A DNA stretch of 12,085 nt from Candidatus Krumholzibacteriia bacterium (GTDB taxonomy: Bacteria > Krumholzibacteriota > Krumholzibacteriia > LZORAL124-64-63), in contig JAOZJV010000044.1 of the NCBI GenBank assembly GCA_029935695.1, forward strand, positions 1-12,085, written 5' to 3'. The notes beneath the pieces are model-generated. The model saw only the letters and a list, made by a program, of their open reading frames with translations, had not been told where the DNA came from and did not search any database. The translations under genes were made by a program, and so were the position numbers. This document shows positions 6,630 to 12,085 of the stretch, in pieces. Every line of letters starts with the position of its first letter. Within the stretch, counting starts at the first letter, position 1.

Positions 6630-7409
6630 ATGATCAGGAAAATGATTCCGGTGGTCCTGCTCCTGCTGCTTGCTTTGGGCAGCGGGAATTTACTGGCCCA
6701 GGAAAAAGGAGCCGGCAAGGCTGCTGCCGAAAGCAACACCGAAGAGGCTTTGCAAAACCGGCAACTGACTCAGCAGGAGCTGGATCAGTGGTCCGCAGAC
6801 AAGGCCGCGCTGGTGGGACGGCTGCGTTCTGCCAGGGCCAATGTGCAGTGGTTGCAGGAGCGGAAGGTGGCTGAAAGCGCCCGGGTGCAATCTCTTGATG
6901 AGCGCATCGCTGAACTGGGGCGTCGCCTCGATGAAGCGGACCGCCTGGAGAGCAGCATGCAGGACACCTTACTGGTGATCCTGAACCGGGTGGAGGAAGT
7001 CAATCAGCGGGGTTTGCCCTTTTTGCCTGAAGAACGGGACAACCGACTGCTCATGGTGCGCGGCGAGCTGGCCCGGCCCGATTTCACGGCAGCCGAGAAG
7101 TTGCGGCGTGTGCTGGAAGTATTGCAGATTGAAGCCGATTATGCCAACAAGGTGGAAGTGTACCAGGGTCCCATCGAAGTGGATGGACAGGTAATTCACG
7201 CCGACATTCTGCGGTTAGGCCGGCTGGCCATATTCTGGCAGACACCAGACCGGCAGCGCGTGGGTGCTTTCGATCAGGCCAGCGGCCAGTACGTGGAACT
7301 GCCAGCCAGCGAAAAACGGAACATTGGCCGGGCCATTGAAATGGCCACGCGCATGCGTCCCATTGAATTAATCGATCTTCCCCTTGGAAAAATCGGGGGA
7401 GGCCAGTGA
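6630..7409 (+). CDS. DUF3450-family periplasmic coiled-coil protein, TonB-cluster accessory
   Basis: Protein of 259 residues with a signal peptide (MIRKMIPVVLLLLLALGSGNLLAQ, cleavage near residue 23). Residues about 42-125 form a long heptad-rich coiled coil (ELDQWSADKAALVGRLRSA through ELGRRLDEADRLE). The globular C-terminal part includes RGLPFLPEERDNRL, ADILRLGRLAIFWQTPDRQRVG and a closing IELIDLPLG. These features and the position directly before ttpC identify the DUF3450 family, which occupies the same slot in the Vibrio TonB2 cluster. It presumably works in the periplasm with TtpC, whose N-terminus is also a coiled coil. Its biochemical role is unknown. The stop overlaps the ttpC start, implying translational coupling. 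An alternative start at Met5 (6642) is possible. Confidence 0.87.
   Translation: MIRKMIPVVLLLLLALGSGNLLAQEKGAGKAAAESNTEEALQNRQLTQQELDQWSADKAALVGRLRSARANVQWLQERKVAESARVQSLDERIAELGRRLDEADRLESSMQDTLLVILNRVEEVNQRGLPFLPEERDNRLLMVRGELARPDFTAAEKLRRVLEVLQIEADYANKVEVYQGPIEVDGQVIHADILRLGRLAIFWQTPDRQRVGAFDQASGQYVELPASEKRNIGRAIEMATRMRPIELIDLPLGKIGGGQ
7398..7402 (+). promoter_or_regulatory. Ribosome-binding site deciding the ttpC start
   Basis: GGAGG lies six bases before ATG 7409 but only three before GTG 7406, so the ATG is the better start. The TGATG junction with the DUF3450 stop suggests termination-reinitiation. Confidence 0.6.
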
Positions 7410-8833
7410 TGCGCGGTCGATATTTTTCATTGATGGCATTGATGGTTTTTGTGGCAATGGCTGCTTCGGCTCAGGCCGGCGATATTCGCCAGGCCGTTCA
7501 AAAAGCTGAAGCCGACAGGGCTGCTTCGCAGATGGAGGCCGAGCAGGCCGAAGCCGGCATCATCGCCGACCGGAACCAATTGCAGGCCGAGGTTCTGCGT
7601 CTTGAACAGCAGCAGAAAGACCTGGAAGCGGAGTTGCGCGATCTGGCCGCCCGGCTGGTTGAAGGCGGCAAACAGCGGAAAAACCTGGAGCAGCAATGGT
7701 CCACCCGGGAGTTGGGTTTCCGCGAGATCAGCGGCAACGTGCGCATGGCTGCCCGCGACCTGGAATCCCTGTTGAAGGCTTCGCCCCTGAGCGCAGGAAA
7801 CGACTGGCGTTTCGAAGCCATCACGCCTTTGCTGAACACAGGATATTTTCCGGATATTGACGACATCACCGGCATGGCCGGCGTCTTCTTTGATGAAATT
7901 CAACGTGGGGGCGAAGTCTCTCTGGACCAAGGTCATTTTGTGGGGCGCGATGGCCAGGCCCAAACCGGCCGCGTGTATCACCTGGGCAAGTTCACCACCA
8001 TCTATCAAACAGATGCCGAAGCGGGTTTTCTGAATTGGTCTCCCGATGGTCGCCGCCTGTTTGCATTGGGCGAGCTGCCCCCACGCAGAGTGGCCTCATC
8101 CATTTCCAATTACCTTTCCGGCGATTCGGAGCGGGCCCCCGTGGACATGAGCAGCGGGGCGGCCCTGCGCCAGCTCACCCAGGGTGCCAGTTTGATGGAC
8201 CAGCTGCGCGCCGGTGGTCCCGTGGTTTATCCCATCCTTTTGATTGCTTTGTCTGCGTTGTTTTTAATCATCTATAAAATCATTTTCCTGCACCGTCTTC
8301 ACGGTAACACCGACCGCATCATGGGCCAGGTGACCGAGCTGGCGGCCCAGGGCAACTGGTCTGCCTGCGAGGATATCGTCAGTGGTCAAAAAGGCCGCAT
8401 GGGCCCGGTGATCCGGGTGCTGCAAGCCGGCCTGGGGGCGCGCAACGACTCAAGGGAAGCCCTGGAGAGTGTGTTGCAGGAATCCATCCTGCGCGAATTG
8501 CCTGGCGTGCAAAGAGGCATCGCAATTTTGGCTGTGCTCGGGGCCGTGGCTCCGTTGATGGGGTTGCTTGGTACGGTGACCGGAATGATCGACACTTTCC
8601 GCATCATCACCCTCTTTGGCACCAGCGATCCCAAACTCATGTCCGGGGGTATCAGCGAAGCGTTGGTTACCACCGAGCTGGGGCTTGTGGTGGCTATTCC
8701 CATCATGCTTTTCCATACGCTTTTGTCCCGGCGCAGCGATCATCTCATTGGCGACATGGAAGAAAAAGCCGTGCAACTGACAAACATCATTGAGAAGCGC
8801 AAACTGGCCCAGGCCAAGGTGGCGTCCCAGTGA
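7409..8833 (+). CDS. ttpC: TtpC-type protein: periplasmic coiled coil fused to a MotA/TolQ/ExbB proton channel domain
   Basis: Protein of 474 residues, far longer than ExbB. A signal-like N-terminus (to about residue 21, ASAQA) is followed by a coiled coil at about 25-110, rich in Glu, Gln and Arg. A globular periplasmic region reaches about 260 (GYFPDIDDITGMAGVFFDEI and GFLNWSPDGRRLFALGE). The last 200 residues are an ExbB/TolQ domain with membrane segments near 272-292, 370-395 and 420-440. The conserved channel motifs are present: GLLGTVTGM in the second segment and GGISEALVTTELGLVVAIP in the third, with Glu417 at the position of E. coli ExbB Glu176. Together with DUF3450, exbB, exbD, tonB and TPR neighbours this is TtpC of TonB2-type systems, required there with ExbB2/ExbD2/TonB2 for uptake. 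The start ATG has GGAGG upstream. The last 4 bases overlap exbB. Confidence 0.9.
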   Translation: MRGRYFSLMALMVFVAMAASAQAGDIRQAVQKAEADRAASQMEAEQAEAGIIADRNQLQAEVLRLEQQQKDLEAELRDLAARLVEGGKQRKNLEQQWSTRELGFREISGNVRMAARDLESLLKASPLSAGNDWRFEAITPLLNTGYFPDIDDITGMAGVFFDEIQRGGEVSLDQGHFVGRDGQAQTGRVYHLGKFTTIYQTDAEAGFLNWSPDGRRLFALGELPPRRVASSISNYLSGDSERAPVDMSSGAALRQLTQGASLMDQLRAGGPVVYPILLIALSALFLIIYKIIFLHRLHGNTDRIMGQVTELAAQGNWSACEDIVSGQKGRMGPVIRVLQAGLGARNDSREALESVLQESILRELPGVQRGIAILAVLGAVAPLMGLLGTVTGMIDTFRIITLFGTSDPKLMSGGISEALVTTELGLVVAIPIMLFHTLLSRRSDHLIGDMEEKAVQLTNIIEKRKLAQAKVASQ

Positions 8834-9378
8834 CGGATTTTTTCTGGCAGACAGTGGATTATCTCAGCCAGGGCGGTTGGATCATGGGGCCTCTGGTTGC
8901 CGTTTCGGTGGCCATGTGGATTCTGATTGTGGACCGCCTGGGTGAGTTTCGCCAGCTGTCACGTGGTGGCCTGGGACAGCTTCTGGAAGCGGACTTCACG
9001 CAAAAGCAATCGGGCTACCCGAGTTTGGATCAGGAAATTCTGCAGGAAGTGGCTCTGCGATTGCGCCGACGTCTGGATAGGCGGTTGTCTTTGATTGCCA
9101 CCCTGGCGGCCATCGCTCCGTTGCTGGGTTTGCTGGGCACCGTCCTGGGCATGATTGAAACCTTTGATGTGATTGCCATGTTCGGCACCGGCAACGCCCG
9201 GGCCATGGCCGGTGGTATTTCAGTGGCCCTGATCACCACCCAGACGGGATTGCTGGTGGCCATCCCCGGGTTGCTCATGAGCAACCGCCTGGGCCGTCTT
9301 TCCTCCAATCTGAAAACGGCCCTGGATGAAACTGTGGCCCATTTGACCCGCACCATTGCCGAGGGAGGCACACCTTGA
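8830..9378 (+). CDS. exbB: ExbB-type biopolymer transport proton channel subunit
   Basis: Inner-membrane protein of 182 residues, with the short form typical of ExbB2-type subunits. Three membrane segments are visible at about 15-37, 86-112 and 128-150. The ExbB/TolQ signature is APLLGLLGTVLGMIETF followed by GGISVALITTQTGLLVAIP. The threonines equivalent to E. coli Thr148 and Thr181 are kept. Where E. coli ExbB has pore Glu176, this protein has Val132. It would form the pentameric channel around ExbD and energise TonB. Translation starts at GTG, which overlaps the ttpC stop by four bases (GTGA), with AAGGTGG upstream. Its channel domain is closely similar to that of the preceding TtpC, so the two are tandem paralogues. 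Confidence 0.93.
   Translation: MTDFFWQTVDYLSQGGWIMGPLVAVSVAMWILIVDRLGEFRQLSRGGLGQLLEADFTQKQSGYPSLDQEILQEVALRLRRRLDRRLSLIATLAAIAPLLGLLGTVLGMIETFDVIAMFGTGNARAMAGGISVALITTQTGLLVAIPGLLMSNRLGRLSSNLKTALDETVAHLTRTIAEGGTP
9363..9368 (+). promoter_or_regulatory. Ribosome-binding site supporting a TTG start for exbD
   Basis: GGGAGG lies six bases before TTG 9375. The nearby ATG at 9382 is out of frame, so the rare TTG start is favoured. It overlaps the exbB stop as TTGA. Confidence 0.65.
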
Positions 9379-9794
9379 TCAATGTTCGCAACACCCTGCG
9401 CGGTGGTTCCGGCAACGTGGACATCAACATGGGTCCTCTGGTTGATATGGTCTTCCTGTTGCTGATTTTCTTTGTGGTAACAACCAGCTTTGTGAAAGAA
9501 ACAGGAATCGATGTGCAGCATTCCACTGCGGCTACTGCTGAAGTAAAAGACCGCGGCAACATCATGCTCGGGTTGAGCGCCGACGGTGTTGTCTACTACG
9601 AAGGCAAGCGCATCGATGTGCGCAGTGTGCGTGCCCACATTGAACGGGCACTGGCCGAAGATCCCGAAAGCGGTGTGGTGCTGGTGGCCGATAAGAATTG
9701 CGTCACCGGCGTGGTGGTGCAGGCCATGGATCAGTGCCGTCTGGCGGGAGCCAAAAACGTAAGTCTGGCAGCCAAGAGACTGGACAGCCAATGA
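9375..9794 (+). CDS. exbD: ExbD-type biopolymer transport subunit
   Basis: Protein of 139 residues, the usual ExbD length, with a short cytoplasmic N-terminus, one membrane segment and a periplasmic domain. The membrane segment starts at the conserved motif INMGPLVDMVFLLLIFFVV. Asp24 is the equivalent of the essential E. coli ExbD Asp25, so the proton-carrying residue is present. The periplasmic part ends with the family pattern VLVADKNCVTGVVVQAMDQCRLAGAKNVSLAAK. An internal pair of cysteines (in KNC and QCR) is less usual and might form a disulfide. It starts at TTG with GGGAGG upstream and overlaps both neighbours by four bases (TTGA with exbB, ATGA with tonB). It should sit inside the ExbB pentamer and contact TonB. 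Confidence 0.95.
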   Translation: MINVRNTLRGGSGNVDINMGPLVDMVFLLLIFFVVTTSFVKETGIDVQHSTAATAEVKDRGNIMLGLSADGVVYYEGKRIDVRSVRAHIERALAEDPESGVVLVADKNCVTGVVVQAMDQCRLAGAKNVSLAAKRLDSQ

Positions 9795-10417
9795 TTCTGC
9801 GCTCGGGCATGCGCGGTGTGGCGGTTGTGGCACTGGCGTTGTTGCTCAACGCCGGCCTGTTGCTCACGGCCGCGTTGCTGACTTCCGAGCGTCCCATTCC
9901 CCAGGACATCAGCGCGCCCCAGGGCATCAGTCTGATCAAGTTGAAGGACACGGCTCCGCCTCCGCCGAAGCCCGAGCCGGTAATCAAAGAACCTGAAGAA
10001 AAACCCCAGCTCGATTTTATGCCCGAACTGGCAGCGCCCAGCATGTCCGGGCCCGATCCCATGGATATTCAGATTGCCCTGGACCCGTCCCTCTTTGCCA
10101 GCGGCCCCACCCGCAGCGACTTCGTTTTCAATGGCGATGATTTAGACCAACCACCCCGACAAATGGTGCGCACCCACCCGACCTATCCGTACCGGGCGCG
10201 GCAACGCAACATCGAAGGGGAAGTGAAGGTCAAGTTGCTGGTCAGGGCTGATGGCACCGTGGCCAGCGTGACCATTTTGGATGCCACACCCAAAGGCATC
10301 TTTGACTCATCGGTAAAAGAGGCGGTGCCCAACTGGAAATTCACGCCAGGAAAAATTGATGGCCAGGCGGTGCCCTCATGGGTGGTGACCAACGTAGTGT
10401 TTGTTTTGAGCAACTGA
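9791..10417 (+). CDS. tonB: TonB-family energy transducer
   Basis: Protein of 208 residues with classic TonB architecture. An N-terminal membrane anchor covers about residues 10-31 and a short proline/lysine-rich spacer begins at APPPPKPEP. The C-terminal TonB domain runs from about 133 with YPYRARQRNIEGEV, VRADGTVASVTIL, FDSSVKEAVPNWKFTPG and the last strand WVVTNVVFVLSN. The periplasmic spacer is much shorter than in E. coli TonB, as in TonB2-type proteins. The anchor carries Asn20 rather than the usual His. I chose ATG 9791 because it overlaps the exbD stop (ATGA) and starts just before the anchor. A GTG at 9698 would add 31 unrelated residues. It transmits ExbB/ExbD energy to TonB-dependent outer-membrane receptors, none of which is in the window. 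Confidence 0.94.
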   Translation: MILRSGMRGVAVVALALLLNAGLLLTAALLTSERPIPQDISAPQGISLIKLKDTAPPPPKPEPVIKEPEEKPQLDFMPELAAPSMSGPDPMDIQIALDPSLFASGPTRSDFVFNGDDLDQPPRQMVRTHPTYPYRARQRNIEGEVKVKLLVRADGTVASVTILDATPKGIFDSSVKEAVPNWKFTPGKIDGQAVPSWVVTNVVFVLSN

Positions 10418-10421
10418 GGTG

Positions 10422-11669
10422 ATGGTGAGTTTGAGAACCAGAATGTGGATGAAGAAGATGCCGCGGGTCATGGCACCCGTGGTTGTTTTGCTTTGCCTGT
10501 CGGTTCTCTATCCGGGAAATTCTTTGGCCGCAGACGATGAGTGCCGGGCCCTGCAATTGGGATTTGAATCTGGTGATGGCCTCAGCCCCCGGGGTCATAA
10601 AGTTCTTTTCAGTTGCCGCACCAGGCAGAACGACGGACGGCATGCAGAAGCGGCCCAGATCATGAGCGAATGGATCAACGACCATCCTGATCATCCCCAT
10701 TATCTGTTGTATTTTAATCTGGCCACCAGCCAGCTGGATCTTGAGCAAAAAGCCGAGGCTCTGGAAAATCTGGAACGGGCAGTGGCTTTGGAGCCTCGTT
10801 TTTCTCGCGCCTGGCTAAGCCTTGGGGAAGCGGCCTATGAGCAACAGAATTTTGTTCGGGCCGCGGAAGCATTTAACGCCGGGTACGAAACCATGTGTGA
10901 GCCACATCCCGAAATCCGGTACTATTCGGCCGTAGCCTGGTTGTTGGCCCATGAGCCGGAAAAAGCTCTCGACAGTTTCGATACCCTGCTGCGCGAGCAT
11001 GGTGATCAGGCCACGTTGGACTGGTATCAGGCGTTAGTGGCTGCCGCCAGTGAAGCCGGCAATTTTGAACGAGCCCGGTCCTGGGTCGAAAACTGTCTGG
11101 TTGAAAACGAGTCGGACCCCCAGGCCTGGTACCTGGCCTATCAGTTTGCCGCAGCCAGTGAAAATTATGAAAAGGCCGCTGTGTGTTTAACCGTAGTGGG
11201 TCATTTACGCCCGCTGACGCGGAATGAATTTCTGCAATTGGGCGACCTTTACGCTGGAAGCGGTGTCCCGATTCAAGCCGCCCGGAATTACCAGAAGGCC
11301 TTGGAATTTCCCGAGAAGCAACCCACCTCGGCTGATTATCTGCGCCTGGCATCGGCCTGGATGGCGGCCCATCAAATGGACGAAGCCCGGGCTGTTCTGG
11401 GCCGGGGACTGGCCGCCAAACCCTCGGCCAAACTGCTGGCCCTGCTGGGTGATTTGAATTATACAGAGAAAAAATTTGCCGAGGCCCGGGACGCTTTCGG
11501 AAAGTGTGTGGCCATGGACCCGGAATACGGAAGAGGGTGGTTGATGTGCGGGTACTGCAGTTTGGAAATGGATGAGAGAGATGAGGCCCGCAGCAGCTTG
11601 CAGCGGGCCCAGGACTTTCCAAACCAGGAGACGATTGCGGAGGAGTTGTTGCGCCGGATAGCTCCATAA
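10422..11669 (+). CDS. Exported TPR-repeat protein, last gene of the TonB cluster
   Basis: Protein of about 415 residues with an N-terminal signal peptide (hydrophobic core APVVVLLCLSVLYPG, likely cleavage after SLA or SLAA). The cysteine in the core does not fit a lipobox. The rest is made of tetratricopeptide-type helix pairs, roughly eight to nine. Clear ones are AEALENLERAVALEPRFSRA, WLSLGEAAYEQQNFVRAAEA, DLYAGSGVPIQAARNYQKAL, and FAEARDAFGKCVAMDPEYG. It occupies the slot of the TPR protein at the end of the Vibrio TonB2 cluster and is probably a periplasmic scaffold. The start is uncertain: GAGGT at 10416-10420 overlaps the tonB stop, and GTG 10419, ATG 10422, GTG 10425 or ATGs at 10443-10458 are all possible. 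All keep the signal peptide core. Confidence 0.85.
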   Translation: MVSLRTRMWMKKMPRVMAPVVVLLCLSVLYPGNSLAADDECRALQLGFESGDGLSPRGHKVLFSCRTRQNDGRHAEAAQIMSEWINDHPDHPHYLLYFNLATSQLDLEQKAEALENLERAVALEPRFSRAWLSLGEAAYEQQNFVRAAEAFNAGYETMCEPHPEIRYYSAVAWLLAHEPEKALDSFDTLLREHGDQATLDWYQALVAAASEAGNFERARSWVENCLVENESDPQAWYLAYQFAAASENYEKAAVCLTVVGHLRPLTRNEFLQLGDLYAGSGVPIQAARNYQKALEFPEKQPTSADYLRLASAWMAAHQMDEARAVLGRGLAAKPSAKLLALLGDLNYTEKKFAEARDAFGKCVAMDPEYGRGWLMCGYCSLEMDERDEARSSLQRAQDFPNQETIAEELLRRIAP

Positions 11670-11727
11670 CTTTCAATGGCGGCGCCTGATACCGAATTTT
11701 AACCTGGACATTGATTGTCTTTTTGTT

Positions 11728-11747
11728 ATTTTAGTCTTAACTAACAT
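11728..11747. promoter_or_regulatory. Candidate operator dyad upstream of the DtxR/MntR-like gene
   Basis: TTAGT (11731-11735) and ACTAA (11740-11744) are perfect inverted arms around CTTA. Further matching bases at 11728-11729 and 11746-11747 extend the dyad to 20 bp with one mismatched pair. The TTAG...CTAA ends recall DtxR-type iron boxes. It overlaps the candidate -35 at 11741, so binding would block transcription. Autoregulation is inferred from position and shape. Confidence 0.4.
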
Positions 11748-11769
11748 TTTTAGCCAAGCAAGACATAAT
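11741..11769 (+). promoter_or_regulatory. Candidate promoter for the DtxR/MntR-like gene
   Basis: CTAACA (11741-11746) is followed after 17 bases by CATAAT (11764-11769), matching consensus at 4/6 and 5/6. The predicted start near 11776 leaves a short leader containing the ribosome-binding site AAAGGAGG (11781-11788). Confidence 0.4.
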
Positions 11770-11792
11770 CTATCCGCTTGAAAGGAGGCACC

Positions 11793-12085
11793 ATGAAAGC
11801 CGGCCAAACCGTCGTCAGCGCCAGTTTAGAGGACTATCTCGAGGCCATTTACCACATCGAAGCCTCCAATGGTGCCGCCCGCGCCAAGGATATTGCCGTG
11901 GCCATGAGTGTAAAAAATGCCTCTGTCACCCAGGCTTTGCGTTCACTGGCGGAAAAAAGCCTGGTGAATTACGCGCCGTACGAAGTCATCACTTTGACCA
12001 AGCCGGGCAAGCAAATTGCCCTCGATGTCATCCGGCGTCATGAAATTCTGGAAAAATTTCTCAGTCAGGTGCTGGGCCTGCCCCT
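11793..12085 (+). CDS. DtxR/MntR-family metal-dependent transcriptional repressor (3' end outside window)
   Basis: The first 97 residues are present and the frame is open to the window edge, so the gene is truncated by the window and not broken. The N-terminal winged-helix domain is typical: SASLEDYLEAIYHIEA, then ARAKDIAVAMSVKNASVTQALRSLAEK as the helix-turn-helix, then the wing VITLTKPG. The dimerisation helix begins with RRHEILEKFL. Metal-ligand positions visible so far are Asp14, Glu17 and His83, aligning with Asp8, Glu11 and His77 of Bacillus MntR; DtxR has Met10 at the Asp position. The start is supported by a strong Shine-Dalgarno, AAAGGAGG, four bases upstream. It has its own AT-rich upstream region with a dyad. 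It probably represses metal-uptake genes, and Mn(II) or Fe(II) is the likely co-repressor. Whether FeoA/FeoB or other transport genes follow is unknown. Confidence 0.9.
   Translation, partial: MKAGQTVVSASLEDYLEAIYHIEASNGAARAKDIAVAMSVKNASVTQALRSLAEKSLVNYAPYEVITLTKPGKQIALDVIRRHEILEKFLSQVLGLP

Larger units (their letters stand above)
11670..11792. other. Intergenic region between the TPR gene and the metal regulator
   Basis: About 123 bases, clearly AT-rich against its neighbours. No convincing hairpin with a T-run follows the TPR gene, so read-through into the regulator cannot be excluded. It contains the candidate promoter and dyad listed separately. Confidence 0.5.

Noticed and set aside
9030..9833. 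Minus-strand open frame of about 267 codons across exbB and exbD
   Set aside because: It overlaps two well-identified membrane proteins. The translation is rich in His, Arg and Pro with no family resemblance.
10873..11676. Minus-strand open frame of about 267 codons across the TPR gene
   Set aside because: It is antisense to the TPR gene; its Pro/Arg-rich, low-complexity translation is typical of shadow frames.
11670..11700. Terminator after the TPR gene
   Set aside because: Only a short GGCGCC palindrome is present, with no stable stem and T-run.

Overview
This window looks like ordinary chromosome from a Gram-negative bacterium of moderate GC content. An ExbB/ExbD/TonB energy-transducing set and several signal peptides imply two membranes. 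A two-cysteine DsrC-type sulfur carrier, a Desulfobacterota-style response regulator/CheR pair and a TtpC-type TonB cluster would fit a proteobacterium, a Desulfobacterota member or a related uncultured lineage. The sequence alone does not settle which. I see no mobile element, CRISPR array, rRNA or tRNA.

Layout. (1) 1-2099: dsrC on the plus strand converges on a minus-strand pair, djlA-like co-chaperone then mutM (DNA repair). The dsrC and mutM stop codons are directly adjacent, and djlA and mutM are one base apart. (2) 2100-2283: divergent promoter region. (3) 2284-4001: single-domain response regulator, CheR methyltransferase, second single-domain response regulator, closed by a strong hairpin terminator (4020-4082). 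(4) 4059-4087: a good sigma70-like promoter embedded in that terminator, probably serving pepF (M3 oligoendopeptidase, 4136-5974). (5) 5992-11669: a small secreted protein of unknown function, then a tightly coupled run of DUF3450 coiled-coil protein, TtpC-type ExbB fusion, ExbB, ExbD, TonB and a TPR protein. Most junctions overlap by 1-4 nt, with GTG and TTG starts. (6) 11670-12085: an AT-rich regulatory region with a dyad, then the 5' part of a DtxR/MntR-family metal-dependent repressor that runs off the window.

The main unit is the TonB cluster, whose gene order matches the Vibrio TonB2 system (DUF3450-ttpC-exbB2-exbD2-tonB2-TPR). It should harvest proton motive force to drive outer-membrane TonB-dependent receptors, with the periplasmic coiled coils of DUF3450 and TtpC as accessory parts. 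The most notable details are residue-level. ExbB has Val where the pore Glu is expected, while TtpC keeps the Glu. TonB has Asn20 where E. coli has the transmembrane His20. I found no clearly undescribed system. The best leads are these substitutions, the secreted orphan before the cluster, the overlapping terminator/promoter, and the dyad upstream of the metal regulator.
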